Part shown: positions 26,046 through 37,132 of the stretch, in pieces
Position numbering within the stretch: the first letter of the stretch is position 1
How the letters are laid out: every line of letters begins with the position of its first letter
The notes under the pieces: model-generated
Seen by the model: only the letters and a program-made list of their open reading frames with translations
The model's database searches: none
What the model was told of the DNA's origin: nothing
NCBI RefSeq assembly: GCF_007004135.1
Contig: NZ_VJMG01000004.1
Location: 84,312 to 148,311 of the forward strand
Direction of reading: 5' to 3'
Length of the DNA stretch: 64,000 bases
DNA from: Affinirhizobium straminoryzae
GTDB lineage: Bacteria; Pseudomonadota; Alphaproteobacteria; Rhizobiales; Rhizobiaceae
Program-made: the position numbers and the translations under genes

Positions 26046-27314
26046 TTACTGGATCTGCAGTTCTGCCTGGTCGTTGATCGCCTTCAGCACGGCATCCACC
26101 GGCTTGCCGTCGACCAGCGCGGGGAGGTTGGCGGTCACGGCGGTGTCCAGCTCGTTGGTGAAGATGCCGTAGTTGACGGCCGGCACCTTGCCGAGCCAGT
26201 CGGAGAAGTTCTGCCAGACCTTGTCGCCGCCGAAGAAGGCATCCGCCTGCTGATAGGCCGCACCGGTGCGGGCCGCCATCAGCGAGCCAACGGCGCCGCG
26301 CTCGGTCAGGATCTTCTGGTAGAAATCGAGATCCTTGGCATAGACCTCGTTGAGGAAGTCGATCGCCTTCTCCTTCTGCTTGGAGCTTGCCAGCACATAC
26401 CAGCTGGAGCCGCCGAGGTTGGAGGCATGGACGGCGCCCGGGATGTCAAGCTTCGGGATCGGCGCGATGCCCCACTTGCCGGCCTGATCGGCCTGCGCCT
26501 TGATGGTGCCGGTGATCCAGACGCCGGTGACCACGGAGGCAACGTCACCGGAGGTGAAGGCCTTCACATAATCGTTCCAGCCGGTCGCCGGCTTGATGAG
26601 GCCGGCCTTGATCATCTTGGCCTGCGTTTCGAGCGCACCCTTCAGCGCGGCATTGTCGTTGACGGCGAGCTTGCCCTTCTTGTCGAAGTACCAGCCATTG
26701 CCCGACTGCATGATGATGCGCGTCATGCCGCCATTGTTCAGTTCCTGCGTCGTCATCTTCTTGCCGGTCTTGGCCTCGACGGCCTTGCCGATCTCGATGT
26801 AGCGATCCCAGGTGATGTCCTGCAGGTCCTGCGGCTTGAAGCCGGCCTGTTCCAGATAGTCGCGGCGGTAGAAAAGGCCGGTCACGCCGGAATCGAAGGG
26901 CATGCCGTAGACCTTGCCGTCCACGGTCATCAGCTCGACCTTGTAGGGCGCAAAGCCCTTGTAATCGACCTTGCCGCTCATCGGCGCGAAGGCGCCGGGG
27001 AAGGATTGCAGATATTTCTGTGCGCCGTAATCCTCGATCAGGACGATATCCGGCAGTGCGCTCGTGGTGCCGGAGGCCAGCGCCGTCTGCAGCTTCTGCT
27101 CCACATCCGCCTTGGCGAAATCCACCACGTTGAAGGTGACATCCGGATGCGTCTTCGTATAGCGCTGGCCGGCCTCGCGCATGATGGCGACGTTGAAGTT
27201 CGGATCCCAGCACCAGATGGTGATTTCCGCGGCAAAGGCCGGTGCCGCCGCCATCAGGCCGGCGCATGCCAGCGCCGCGCGCAGGCCAAGGCCGCGCCAA
27301 GTCAGATTGTCCAT
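26046..27314 (-). CDS. Extracellular sugar-binding protein (family 1)
   Basis: Periplasmic binding protein of 422 residues. The signal peptide runs to about residue 28 (core RAALACAGLMAAAPAFA), and the mature chain starts EITIWCWDPNFNVAIMREAG. GGGAGGG precedes the ATG by 5 bases. The operon order is LacI, binding protein, two permeases, GH2, ATPase. The ligand is probably the glycoside cleaved by the GH2 enzyme. Confidence 0.9.
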   Translation of the reverse strand: MDNLTWRGLGLRAALACAGLMAAAPAFAAEITIWCWDPNFNVAIMREAGQRYTKTHPDVTFNVVDFAKADVEQKLQTALASGTTSALPDIVLIEDYGAQKYLQSFPGAFAPMSGKVDYKGFAPYKVELMTVDGKVYGMPFDSGVTGLFYRRDYLEQAGFKPQDLQDITWDRYIEIGKAVEAKTGKKMTTQELNNGGMTRIIMQSGNGWYFDKKGKLAVNDNAALKGALETQAKMIKAGLIKPATGWNDYVKAFTSGDVASVVTGVWITGTIKAQADQAGKWGIAPIPKLDIPGAVHASNLGGSSWYVLASSKQKEKAIDFLNEVYAKDLDFYQKILTERGAVGSLMAARTGAAYQQADAFFGGDKVWQNFSDWLGKVPAVNYGIFTNELDTAVTANLPALVDGKPVDAVLKAINDQAELQIQ

Positions 27315-27401
27315 GTTTCCCTCCCAGAAAACTCCCAGCGACGGAATTTTCGCCCGTCACACGAGACCTAATCGCAAAAGGTGAGCAGACGCAAGAAAAC
27401 T

Positions 27402-27410
27402 TTTACTAAA
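27402..27410. promoter_or_regulatory. TTTACTAAA motif, probable LacI-family operator
   Basis: Nine-base symmetric motif TTTA-C-TAAA lies 88 bases upstream of the sugar-binding-protein start. The same motif occurs in front of the adjacent lacI gene. Two copies at the two promoters expected to respond to this regulator support an operator role. The remaining part of the 27315-27513 gap shows no gene. Confidence 0.5.
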
Positions 27411-27513
27411 TATTTTTTGCAGATGCGAAGGCATACGGCGATGCCGGCGGCGCCTGTGAAGCACCGCATCAGAGGCTGCCAAAGGCAGGAACCAAGGCAA
27501 CAGAAAGCGCCGG

Positions 27514-28581
27514 TCAGACCGGCTGCGAGGGCGCGCGAGAACTGTCGCGCCAGATCATTTCGGCAGGAATGACAACATGCTTGGGATAGCTGCGCCCCTG
27601 GATGCGCTCGATCAACAGATCGACCGCCGTCTCGCCGATGGCTTCGCTGAGGATGCGCATGGTCGACAGCGGCGGGCTCAGAAACTGAGCCACCGGAATA
27701 TCGTTGTAGGACGCAACGGCAATATCGCCGGGGATCGAAAGCCCCGCCTCCTGGATGGCGCGATAGGCGCCAATTGCCATGTTATCGTTGGCGGTGATCA
27801 GCGCATCCGGCCGCTCCGGCTGGGCAAGCACCACTTTCGCCTGTTCGTAGCCCGCTTCCAGTTTCAGGTTCTGGCCGTGGTCGCCATGATCGGCAAGCGC
27901 CATCAGGCGGGCGTCGAACAGGCCATGCTCACGCTGCCAGGCAATATAGGCGCTGCATCGCCGCTCGCCGAAGCGCCGCCCGTCGGCACTCACGGGATCA
28001 TGCGCGCCGATGAAGGCGATGCGCCGATAGCCGGCAGCAAACAATCCGTCTAGGATCTTGCGGGTGGCAAGGCCGAGATCGCAGCAGACATGGTCGATCT
28101 CGGCGAGGCGCGGCACGAAATCGGCAAATACCAGATGCCCGCAATGCTGGGTCAGCCAGTCGATCTCCGAGCTCGAATGACGTCCGACGGCAATCACTCC
28201 CGACACGCTCTGCAGCAGCGCATCGGCGGCCAGCGTCTGCGAGTGGAAGACCTTCACGGGCTCGATGCGCAGCTCGCGGCAACGGTTCTCGATGCCAAGG
28301 CGCACGCCGATGTAATAGGGATCGGCCAGTTCCTCGGCCGGTTCGAGAAAATGGACGATCGCCACGCGGGGAATCGCAAGAACGCGGTTCGGCAGCTGCA
28401 GCGGCCCGGCCTGCGTGCGATTGCGGTTGCGCGGCGTATCGTAGTTCAGCGCTTCCGCGGTCTCGATCACCGCCTGGCGCTTGGCTGCGGAGATGGAGAG
28501 CGAGGGATCGTAGTTCAACACGCGCGATACCGTGGCGGGCGAGACGCCCGCAGCCTTCGCAATCTCCTTGATCGTCACCAT
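27514..28581 (-). CDS. LacI family transcriptional regulator
   Basis: Regulator of 355 residues. The N-terminal LacI helix-turn-helix reads TIKEIAKAAGVSPATVSRVL, then the hinge helix and a periplasmic-binding-protein-like effector domain (VAIVHFLEPAEE; IAFIGAHDP; DALITANDNMAIGAYRAIQE). The start at 28581 places the helix at the very N-terminus, as in the family; an upstream in-frame extension of 82 residues was rejected. It precedes the sugar importer-GH2 operon in the same direction and is its likely repressor. Confidence 0.9.
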   Translation of the reverse strand: MVTIKEIAKAAGVSPATVSRVLNYDPSLSISAAKRQAVIETAEALNYDTPRNRNRTQAGPLQLPNRVLAIPRVAIVHFLEPAEELADPYYIGVRLGIENRCRELRIEPVKVFHSQTLAADALLQSVSGVIAVGRHSSSEIDWLTQHCGHLVFADFVPRLAEIDHVCCDLGLATRKILDGLFAAGYRRIAFIGAHDPVSADGRRFGERRCSAYIAWQREHGLFDARLMALADHGDHGQNLKLEAGYEQAKVVLAQPERPDALITANDNMAIGAYRAIQEAGLSIPGDIAVASYNDIPVAQFLSPPLSTMRILSEAIGETAVDLLIERIQGRSYPKHVVIPAEMIWRDSSRAPSQPV

Positions 28582-28621
28582 GATCTTGTCCGGCAGGCTA
28601 CACGCGGCAGGCAGCAGCGCG

Positions 28622-28630
28622 TTTAGTAAA
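28622..28630. promoter_or_regulatory. TTTAGTAAA motif in lacI leader
   Basis: Symmetric TTTA-G-TAAA, the reverse complement of the motif at 27402, lies 40 bases before the lacI start. Suggests autoregulation. Confidence 0.45.
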
Positions 28631-29167
28631 TTTTTCCCAAGCTGTTCCCATAGCGCATGAGGATGGCACCACGGAAGAGGGCTTTGAAAGAAGGGGGGAG
28701 ATTTCGATATCGGACGGAAAGAGCCGCGGACCCGGCATCGCGCAAGGCGGTTGACGCGAAGCGCTCCCGAAAGCCTGCCTCCGGCAGCCGCATCGAGATC
28801 ATGCTTCCATTTCCAATTGCAGATCAAGGACAGGATGTTTTTGCTGCAGCGCGGAAAAGTACGAAATTTTATTTCCTCGAAGCGTCAAATTTTTTCCGAT
28901 CTGGAAAGTACCCAAAAAAATAATACTATTCGCCGGCGGGAACCTGCCATGCCGTCTTTACAAGGCTCGTCTAATCGTATGAGAAAAGCCTGTCAGCGAA
29001 CGGGAGGTCCGCCTGGAGCGGTTTTCGAACGCAGACATGGCTGAAAAGAAGTCATTTGGTGAGCCAGCACCCAGGGAAACAACAAGAACACCGAACGCTG
29101 CGCGCTATCAATATCCACATAAACGGTCCGGGCGGGTTGTACCCCACGGCCGATGGGAGACAACTTC
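28631..29167. other. Intergenic region between lacI and dppA
   Basis: No convincing gene is present in this 537-base stretch. It contains an AT-rich segment around 28855-28930, unusual for this GC-rich window, with the inverted repeat TTTCC-GATCT-GGAAA (28893-28907). The dppA promoter and leader should be here, but no clean -35/-10 pair was found. Confidence 0.5.
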
Positions 29168-30763
29168 ATGAAATACAAACTCGGTTTCGCTGCCGCCCTG
29201 CTGGCAGCATCCTTCCTGTCCACCGCCGCGAGCGCCAAGACCTTCGTCTTCTGCTCCGAAGGCTCTCCGGAAGGCTTCGATCCCGGCCTCTACACCGCCG
29301 GCACGACCTTCGACGCCTCGGCGCACCCGGTCTATAACCGCCTGCTCGAATTCGAACCGGGCACGACGAAGCCGGTTGCGGCGCTCGCCGAAAGCTGGAC
29401 CGTGTCGCCGGACGGCAAGGAATATGTCTTCAAGCTGCGCAAGGGCGTGAAGTTCCAGACGACCGACTTCTTCAAGCCGACCCGCACGCTGACCGCCGAC
29501 GACGTCGTCTTCTCGATCGACCGCCAGATCAACAAGAACAACCCGTGGAACCAGTACGTGCCCGGCACGTCCTGGGAATATGCCGCCGGCATGGGCTTCC
29601 CGGAGCTGATCAAGTCGGTGGAAAAGGTCGATGACCTGACGGTGAAGTTCGTGCTGAACCGTCCGGAAGCTCCCTTCCTCGCCAACATCGCGATGCCGTT
29701 CGCCTCGATCATGTCGAAGGAATATGCCGACAGCCTGGACAAGGCCGGCAAGAAGGAACAGCTGAACCAGATGCCGGTCGGTACCGGTCCGTTCACCTTT
29801 GTCGGCTACCAGCAGGACGCGGTGATCCGCTACCAGAAGAATGCCGACTACTGGGGCAAGGCACCGAAGATCGATGATCTCGTCTTCGCCATCACCACGG
29901 ATGCCGCCGTTCGCTACCAGAAGCTGAAGGCCGGCGAATGCCACCTGATGCCGTATCCGAACGCTGCCGACGTCCAGTCGATGAAGGCCGATCCGAACCT
30001 GAAGGTCATGGAGCAGGAAGGCCTCAACATCGCCTACCTCGCCTACAACACGACCCAGGCTCCGTTCGACAAGCCGGAAGTGCGCAAGGCGCTGAACAAG
30101 GCCATCAACAAGAAGGCCATCGTCGACGCCGTGTTCCAGGGCATGGCGAAGCCCGCCAAGAACCCGATCCCGCCGACCATGTGGTCCTATAACGACAAGG
30201 TCCAGGACGACAGCTACGACCTCGACGCGGCCAAGAAGATGCTGGCGGATGCCGGCGTGAAGGACCTGTCGATGAAGGTCTGGGCGATGCCGGTGTCGCG
30301 TCCCTACATGCTGAACGCGCGCCGCGCCGCCGAAATCATCCAGGATGATTTCGCCAAGATCGGCGTGAAGGTCGAGATCGTGTCCTACGAATGGGCGGAA
30401 TACCTGCAGCGTTCGAAGGCCAAAGACCGTGACGGTGCCGCCATGCTCGGCTGGACCGGCGACAACGGCGACCCGGACAACTTCCTCGACACCCTGCTCG
30501 GCTGCGATGCCGTCGGCGGCAACAACCGCGCGCAGTGGTGCAACAAGGAGTTCGACGCGCTCGTGAAGAAGGCCAAGGTCACCTCCGACCAGGCCGAACG
30601 CACCAAGCTCTACGAAGAAGCACAGGTCGTCTTCAAGCGCGAAGCCCCCTGGGCCACGCTCGATCACTCGCTCTCGGTCGTTCCGATGCGCAAGGGCGTA
30701 ACCGGCTTCACCCAGAGCCCGCTCGGCGACTTCACCTTCGAAAACGTCGACATCACCGAGTAA
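29168..30763 (+). CDS. dppA: Dipeptide ABC transporter substrate-binding protein DppA
   Basis: Periplasmic family 5 binding protein of 531 residues that captures dipeptides and possibly haem or 5-aminolevulinate. The signal peptide is MKYKLGFAAALLAASFLSTA then ASA. The mature protein begins KTFVFCSEGSPEGFDPGLYT, nearly the same as Escherichia coli DppA, and TMWSYNDKVQD and MLGWTGDNGDPDNF also match. GGGAG lies 8 bases before the ATG. The dppBCDF genes follow after a strong hairpin. Confidence 0.93.
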   Translation: MKYKLGFAAALLAASFLSTAASAKTFVFCSEGSPEGFDPGLYTAGTTFDASAHPVYNRLLEFEPGTTKPVAALAESWTVSPDGKEYVFKLRKGVKFQTTDFFKPTRTLTADDVVFSIDRQINKNNPWNQYVPGTSWEYAAGMGFPELIKSVEKVDDLTVKFVLNRPEAPFLANIAMPFASIMSKEYADSLDKAGKKEQLNQMPVGTGPFTFVGYQQDAVIRYQKNADYWGKAPKIDDLVFAITTDAAVRYQKLKAGECHLMPYPNAADVQSMKADPNLKVMEQEGLNIAYLAYNTTQAPFDKPEVRKALNKAINKKAIVDAVFQGMAKPAKNPIPPTMWSYNDKVQDDSYDLDAAKKMLADAGVKDLSMKVWAMPVSRPYMLNARRAAEIIQDDFAKIGVKVEIVSYEWAEYLQRSKAKDRDGAAMLGWTGDNGDPDNFLDTLLGCDAVGGNNRAQWCNKEFDALVKKAKVTSDQAERTKLYEEAQVVFKREAPWATLDHSLSVVPMRKGVTGFTQSPLGDFTFENVDITE

Positions 30764-30787
30764 TCCGGTTTTACCGGACAAAGACGG

Positions 30788-30817
30788 GCCGCGGAATGGC
30801 GACATTCCGCGGCTTTT
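30788..30817 (+). terminator. Hairpin with T tract between dppA and dppB
   Basis: Perfect 11-bp stem GCCGCGGAATG / CATTCCGCGGC, loop GCGA, then TTTT. It probably terminates much of the transcription after dppA and protects its mRNA, so that binding protein is made in excess over DppBCDF. Confidence 0.8.
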
Positions 30818-30925
30818 CCGCAAGGATCGGCGCTCAGGGAAAGGCGCGCGGTCCGGGGCTGGACAAAGGCTGGCGATATGCCGGCCGGCCAGACCCAGCT
30901 CTCAGAAAAAAGAACAGGTCCATCC

Positions 30926-31930
30926 ATGTTTGGCTTCCTTTTGCGGCGCCTCGCCGTGCTGATCCCGACCTTCATCGGGGTGTCGATCATCGCCTTCGCC
31001 TTCATCCGGCTGCTGCCGGGCGATCCGGTCGCGCTGTTGTCCGGCGAACGCGTCATGTCGCCGGAGCGCCACGCGCAGATCAGCGCCCAGCTCGGCCTCG
31101 ACCGGCCGATGGTCATCCAGTATCTCGATTATCTCGGCGGCGTGCTGCAGGGGAATTTCGGCTCGTCCATCGTCTCCAAGACGCCGATCCTCAAGCAGTT
31201 CATGGCGCTGTTTCCCGCGACCGTTGAACTTTCATTCTGCGCCATTCTGATCGCTATCGCGATCGGCATTCCCGCCGGCGTGATCGCCGCCATCAAGCGC
31301 GGCTCGGCCATCGACCAGTCGATGATGGGCATTGCGCTTGTCGGCTATTCCATGCCGATCTTCTGGTGGGGCCTGCTGCTGATCATCCTGTTTTCCGGCA
31401 TCCTGCAATGGACCCCGGTCTCCGGCCGCATTTCGCTGATGTATTTCTTCAAGCCGGTCACCGGCTTCATGCTGATCGATTCGCTGCTGTCCGGCCAGAA
31501 GGGGGCCTTCGCCTCTGCCGTCAGCCACCTGATCCTCCCCTCGATCGTGCTGGCCACCATTCCCCTTGCGGTGATCGCCCGCCAGACGCGTTCGGCCATG
31601 CTGGAAGTGCTGTCGGAGGATTATATCCGCACGGCGCGCGCCAAGGGCCTTTCGCCGTTCCGCGTCGTCAGCCTGCATGCGCTGCGCAACGCCATGATCC
31701 CGGTCATCACCACGATCGGCCTGCAGATCGGCGTGATGCTCGCCGGCGCCATCCTGACCGAAACCATCTTCTCCTGGCCGGGCATCGGCAAGTGGATGGT
31801 GGATAGCGTGTTCCGCCGCGATTATCCCGTCATCCAGGGCGGCCTGCTTCTGATCGCCGGCATCATCATGGTGGTGAACCTGATCGTGGACGTGCTCTAC
31901 GGCCTCATCAACCCGCGCATCCGCCACTAA
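30926..31930 (+). CDS. dppB: Dipeptide ABC transporter permease DppB
   Basis: Inner-membrane permease of 334 residues beginning MFGFLLRRLAVLIPTFIGVS, with LPGDPVALLSG near residue 35 and the ATPase-contact segment DYIRTARAKGLSPFRVVSLHALRN (20 of these residues: YIRTARAKGLSPFRVVSLHA). Six membrane segments are expected. It is the first gene after the dppA hairpin and precedes dppC by 15 bases. Confidence 0.92.
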   Translation: MFGFLLRRLAVLIPTFIGVSIIAFAFIRLLPGDPVALLSGERVMSPERHAQISAQLGLDRPMVIQYLDYLGGVLQGNFGSSIVSKTPILKQFMALFPATVELSFCAILIAIAIGIPAGVIAAIKRGSAIDQSMMGIALVGYSMPIFWWGLLLIILFSGILQWTPVSGRISLMYFFKPVTGFMLIDSLLSGQKGAFASAVSHLILPSIVLATIPLAVIARQTRSAMLEVLSEDYIRTARAKGLSPFRVVSLHALRNAMIPVITTIGLQIGVMLAGAILTETIFSWPGIGKWMVDSVFRRDYPVIQGGLLLIAGIIMVVNLIVDVLYGLINPRIRH

Positions 31931-31945
31931 GAAGGAAGAAATCCC

Positions 31946-32854
31946 ATGGCAGACACGACCAAGGCCCAGCCCGTGAGCAGCGCGGCCCTTCGCCGCCAGA
32001 TGCTCGCGGAATTCTGGTTCTATTTCTCCGAAAACCGCGGCGCGGTGATCGGTCTCTTCGTCTTCATCGCGCTGGTGATCGTCGCGGTCTTCGCGCCCTT
32101 CATCGCCCCGCATTCGCCGTTCGAACAATATCGCGACGCCGTCCTCGTGCCGCCGGTCTGGGTGGAGAAGGGCAATGCCAGCTATCTGCTCGGCACCGAT
32201 GCGGTGGGCCGCGATATCCTCTCGCGCCTCATCTACGGCGCGCAGTATTCGCTGTTCATCGGTCTTTTCGTGACGACGCTGTCGCTGACCGGCGGCATCC
32301 TGGTCGGCCTGATCGCCGGCTATTACCGCGGCTGGGTCGATACCGTCATCATGCGCCTGATGGATATCATCCTCGCCTTTCCCTCGCTGCTGCTTGCCCT
32401 CGTTCTGGTCGCCATCCTCGGCCCCAGCCTGACGAACGGCATGATCGCCATCGCGCTGACGCTGCAGCCGCATTTCGTGCGTCTGACGCGCGCCGCCGTG
32501 ATGGCCGAGAAGACCCGTGACTACGTGACTGCCGCCCGCATTTCCGGCGCGGGTCCGTTCCGCCTGATGTTCCGCACCATCCTGCCGAACTGCACGGCAC
32601 CGCTGATCGTGCAGGCCACGCTTTCCTTCTCGAACGCCATCCTGGATGCGGCAGCGCTCGGCTTCCTCGGCATGGGCGCGCAACCGCCGGCACCGGAATG
32701 GGGCACGATGCTCGCCGAAGCGCGCGAATTCATCCTGCGGGCCTGGTGGGTCGTCACCTTCCCCGGCCTTGCCATCCTGATCACCGTTCTCGCCATCAAC
32801 CTGATGGGCGACGGCCTGCGCGATGCGCTCGATCCGAAAATGAAGAGGTCCTGA
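31946..32854 (+). CDS. dppC: Dipeptide ABC transporter permease DppC
   Basis: Second permease, 302 residues. It has the OppC-type N-terminal region, LLGTDAVGRDILSRLIYGAQ, and the EAA loop DYVTAARISGAGPFRLMFRT, followed by QPPAPEWGTMLAEAREFI. It pairs with DppB in the membrane. The dppD start follows after two bases. Confidence 0.92.
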   Translation: MADTTKAQPVSSAALRRQMLAEFWFYFSENRGAVIGLFVFIALVIVAVFAPFIAPHSPFEQYRDAVLVPPVWVEKGNASYLLGTDAVGRDILSRLIYGAQYSLFIGLFVTTLSLTGGILVGLIAGYYRGWVDTVIMRLMDIILAFPSLLLALVLVAILGPSLTNGMIAIALTLQPHFVRLTRAAVMAEKTRDYVTAARISGAGPFRLMFRTILPNCTAPLIVQATLSFSNAILDAAALGFLGMGAQPPAPEWGTMLAEAREFILRAWWVVTFPGLAILITVLAINLMGDGLRDALDPKMKRS

Positions 32855-32856
32855 TC

Positions 32857-33704
32857 ATGGCGCTTCTCGACATTCAAAACCTCACCGTCGAATTCGAAAC
32901 CGCGACCGGCTGGTTCAAGGCCGTGGACGGCGTATCGCTCTCGGTCGACGAGGGCGAAGTGCTGGCCATCGTCGGCGAAAGCGGCTCCGGCAAATCGGTC
33001 TCCATGCTCGCCGTCATGGGTCTTCTGCCCTGGACCGCGAAGATCACCGCGGACCGCATGCTCTTCCAGGGGCGCGACATCCGGGCGCTCTCCGATGGCG
33101 AACGGCGCAAGCTGATCGGCAAGGACATGGCGATGATCTTCCAGGAGCCGATCGCCAGCCTCAATCCCTGCTTCACCGTCGGCTTCCAGATCGAGGAAGT
33201 GCTGCGCATCCACATGGGGATGGGGAGACAAGAACGCCGCGCGCGCGCCATCGAACTCTTCACCCAGGTCGGCCTGCCGAACCCGGCAGAGCGGCTCAAC
33301 CACTTCCCGCACCAGATGTCGGGCGGCCAGTGCCAGCGCGTGATGATCGCAATCGCGATTGCCTGCAATCCGAAACTGCTGATCGCCGACGAGCCGACCA
33401 CCGCGCTCGACGTGACGATCCAGAAGCAGATCCTCGACCTTCTGATGTCGCTGCAGGCCGAGCACGGCATGGGTCTGATCATGATCACCCACGACATGGG
33501 CGTGGTGGCCGAAACCGCCGACCGCGTGATCGTGCAGTACAAGGGCCGCAAGATGGAGGAGGCCGATGTGCTCTCGCTCTTCGAGGCGCCGAAAAACGCC
33601 TATACCCGCGCGCTGCTCTCCGCCCTGCCGGAAAATGCCACCGGCAAGCGGCTGAGCACGGTCTCGGATTTCATGACGGCAGACGAACTGGCCGGAGGCG
33701 CACG

Positions 33705-33708
<4 letters not shown>
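32857..33708 (+). CDS. dppD: Dipeptide ABC transporter ATPase DppD
   Basis: ATPase of 283 residues with Walker A GESGSGKS, Q-loop MIFQEPIASLNP, a signature MSGGQCQRVMIAIA and Walker B LLIADEPTTALDVT. The usual C-terminal oligopeptide-transporter extension with an iron-sulfur-type Cys motif is not evident, so the protein is shorter than the common 320 or more residues. The ATG at 32857 begins MALLDIQNLTVEFE, at the expected family start. Confidence 0.9.
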
Positions 33709-34556
<848 letters not shown>

Positions 34557-34570
34557 TCGATGCCTTTCGC

Positions 34571-34600
34571 AAGCCGGCGGCCTTTGCCGCCGGCTTCTCC
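34571..34600. terminator. Terminator between dppF and DUF1349 gene
   Basis: Stem AAGCCGGCGGC / GCCGCCGGCTT with loop CTTT, then CTCCC on the plus strand. Lying between convergent genes, it may serve both. Confidence 0.65.
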
Positions 34601-34605
34601 CTCAC

Positions 34606-35181
34606 TCAGGTGAGATCGTGCAGGTCCTTGCCGGACGGCGCGGTGACCGTGAAATCGGAAAACAGAACCTCGAGACCCTCTCGCTCCGGCGTGCAGCACA
34701 TCGGACCGACCCGATAGGTTTCGGCCACCGGAAAAGGCGAGAGCCGCATCAGCGGCCAGTGGTGTCCATCGGCGGAATATTGCAGCCGCAGCCAGCCCGC
34801 ATCGACCGTCACCCGCAGATAAAGGTCGGACGGATCGCCGGCATAGGGGCCTGTCGCCCAGTCGGACTGGCCGAGCGTCAGGACGCTGCCGAGGCAGGCC
34901 ACGCCATCGGAAAACTCGATGCCCGCCTTCAGCCAGTGGTTCTCGTCCATGCGCACCATCAGGCCGGCCTGATCGTAGAGCTGGTCATAACGCGCCCGGA
35001 TCCGCATCTGGGCCGTGAAGCCGCCGGTGCGGGCGAGACCGAAGAAATGCCCGCTGTCGCGCGCAAAACCGTAATAGGTCTTCTGCCAGAAATCGCTCTT
35101 CGCATCGGTCGTGACCTGCAGACCCTTTTCCGTCAGCGACCACCGTCGCGGTGCGTTCAGCCATTCGCAGGCATCAAACAT
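34606..35181 (-). CDS. DUF1349 family protein (concanavalin-like fold)
   Basis: Protein of 191 residues with the DUF1349 pattern: KSDFWQKTYYGFARDSGHFF, YDQLYDQAGLMVRMDENHWL, KAGIEFSDG and a late SADGHHWPLMRLSPF. The family has a beta-sandwich fold related to glycan-binding or hydrolysing proteins, but no activity is established. No signal peptide. GGGAGGA precedes the ATG. It stands alone between the dpp operon and recQ, so there is no operon evidence for its role. Confidence 0.82.
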   Translation of the reverse strand: MFDACEWLNAPRRWSLTEKGLQVTTDAKSDFWQKTYYGFARDSGHFFGLARTGGFTAQMRIRARYDQLYDQAGLMVRMDENHWLKAGIEFSDGVACLGSVLTLGQSDWATGPYAGDPSDLYLRVTVDAGWLRLQYSADGHHWPLMRLSPFPVAETYRVGPMCCTPEREGLEVLFSDFTVTAPSGKDLHDLT

Positions 35182-35242
35182 CTCTTTCCTCCCTTGCTGT
35201 TTGCCCTGTAGATAAACACTGACTAGTCAAGAAAGCGAAGCC

Positions 35243-37105
35243 ATGCCTCGATCCATGCCCCATACCGACCGTCTTTTCGAGACCGAAGGCGGCCGGCATC
35301 CGCTCGCAGTGCTACGCGAGGTCTATGGCTATACGGCCTTTCGCGGGCGGCAGGCGGAGGTGGTGGCCACAGTGACGGCCGGTCGCGATGCCGTGGTGCT
35401 GTTTCCGACGGGAGCCGGCAAATCGCTCTGCTTCCAGATCCCGGCGCTCTGCCGGGAGGGCGTCGGCATCGTCGTCTCGCCGCTGATTGCGCTGATGCGC
35501 GATCAGGTGGAGGCGCTGAAACAGCTCGGGGTTCGGGCGGCAGCGCTCAATTCCTCGCTGACCCGCGAGGATTACGTCGCGGTGCGGCGCGCGCTCGATC
35601 GCCGGGAACTCGACCTGCTCTATGTGACACCCGAGCGCACGGTGACGCCGGGCTTCCGCGAGATGCTCGACCAGACGAAGATTGCCCTGTTTGCCATCGA
35701 CGAGGCGCATTGCGTTTCGCAATGGGGCCATGATTTCCGGCCGGAATATCGCGAACTCGGCCAGCTGGCGACGCTTTATCCCGGCGTGCCGCGCGTGGCG
35801 CTGACGGCCACCGCCGATCCGCACACCCGCGAGGATATCATCGAGCGTCTGGGGCTGCAGGGCGCGGAGGTGTTCACCACCTCCTTCGACCGGCCGAACA
35901 TCACCTATGAGATCGTCGAGCGCGACCAGCCGCGCCAGCAATTGCTGCGCTTCCTGTCGCGCCACAAGGGATCGAGCGGCATCGTCTACTGCCTGTCGCG
36001 CGCCAAGGTGGAAGACACCGCCGACTGGCTGAACGAGCAGGGCATCCGGGCGCTGCCCTATCATGCCGGCATGGAGCGGGAGAAGCGCGACGCGCATCAG
36101 GATGCCTTCCTGAAGGAAGAAGATCTCTGCCTCGTGGCAACCGTCGCCTTCGGCATGGGCATCGACAAGCCCAACGTACGCTATGTCGCCCATCTCGACC
36201 TGCCAGGCTCGGTGGAGGCCTATTACCAGGAAACCGGCCGCGCCGGCCGTGACGGACTGCCCTCGGAAGTCTGGATGGCCTATGGCATGGCCGATGTCAT
36301 CCAGCGCGGACGGATGATCGACGAAGGCGGATCGAGCGACGACATCAAGCGGGTGGAGCGCGCCAAGCTGAATGCGCTGCTTGCCATCTGCGAGACACCC
36401 GGCTGCCGGCGACAGGCGATCCTCGCGCATTTCGGCGAAGCGCATGCCGGCCGCTGCGGGAATTGCGATACCTGCCTGAAACCGGTCGAGACCTGGGACG
36501 GCACGGAGGCCGCGATCAAGGCGCTCGCCGCCATCTATCGCACCGGCGAACGCTTCGGCACCGGCCACCTGATCGACGTGCTGCTCGGCACCGTCAACGA
36601 CAAGACGACCCGCTTCGGCCATGTGGACATGCCGGTGTTCGGCGCCGGCAAGGATCTGGCATCCAAGACCTGGCAATCGGTGTTCCGACAATTGCTGGCA
36701 GCCGGGTTGATCAGCGTCGACCACGCGGCCTTCGGCGCATTGAAGCTTGAGGAAACCGCCCGCGCCGTCTTCAAGCGGGAACGGGAAGTGCGCTTCCGCG
36801 TCGACCGCCCGACCAAGGGCAAGGCTGCCCGCACTGCATCTGCCAGTTCCGCCCATGCCCGCTCGGCGCTTGAGGGCGACGACATGGCGCTGTTCGAGAC
36901 GCTGCGCAGCGCCCGCATGGAACTGGCGCGCGAACTTGCCGTGCCGCCCTATCTGATCTTTCCGGATACCACGCTCGTTGCTTTTGCCCGGGAACGGCCG
37001 ATGACGCCGGAGGCGATGCTCGGCATTTCCGGGGTCGGCCCCTCCAAGCTGGAACGCTATGGCGAGACGTTTCTCGACCTGATCCGGGAGCATGACGACG
37101 CGTGA
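35243..37105 (+). CDS. recQ: ATP-dependent DNA helicase RecQ
   Basis: 3-prime to 5-prime DNA helicase of 620 residues acting in recombination and fork repair. Motif I is [16 protein letters not shown], motif [20 protein letters not shown], motif III LTATAD, motif [19 protein letters not shown] and motif [14 protein letters not shown]. The zinc site of the RQC region has CETPGC and CGNCDTC. A C-terminal HRDC domain (about 535-610) ends with [14 protein letters not shown]. No strong ribosome site is seen; an ATG four codons later is possible. Confidence 0.95.
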   Translation: MPRSMPHTDRLFETEGGRHPLAVLREVYGYTAFRGRQAEVVATVTAGRDAVVLFPTGAGKSLCFQIPALCREGVGIVVSPLIALMRDQVEALKQLGVRAAALNSSLTREDYVAVRRALDRRELDLLYVTPERTVTPGFREMLDQTKIALFAIDEAHCVSQWGHDFRPEYRELGQLATLYPGVPRVALTATADPHTREDIIERLGLQGAEVFTTSFDRPNITYEIVERDQPRQQLLRFLSRHKGSSGIVYCLSRAKVEDTADWLNEQGIRALPYHAGMEREKRDAHQDAFLKEEDLCLVATVAFGMGIDKPNVRYVAHLDLPGSVEAYYQETGRAGRDGLPSEVWMAYGMADVIQRGRMIDEGGSSDDIKRVERAKLNALLAICETPGCRRQAILAHFGEAHAGRCGNCDTCLKPVETWDGTEAAIKALAAIYRTGERFGTGHLIDVLLGTVNDKTTRFGHVDMPVFGAGKDLASKTWQSVFRQLLAAGLISVDHAAFGALKLEETARAVFKREREVRFRVDRPTKGKAARTASASSAHARSALEGDDMALFETLRSARMELARELAVPPYLIFPDTTLVAFARERPMTPEAMLGISGVGPSKLERYGETFLDLIREHDDA

Positions 37106-37132
37106 TGTCTGCGCGCCGTCGGTGATCGGTGG

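Noticed and set aside
27509..27523. GCCGGTC-A-GACCGGC palindrome at the end of lacI
   Set aside because: Overlaps the coding end, has a one-base centre that cannot form a loop, and no T tract; no function claimed.
28631..29167. Small open frames upstream of dppA
   Set aside because: No ribosome sites, coding-like composition or recognisable domains.
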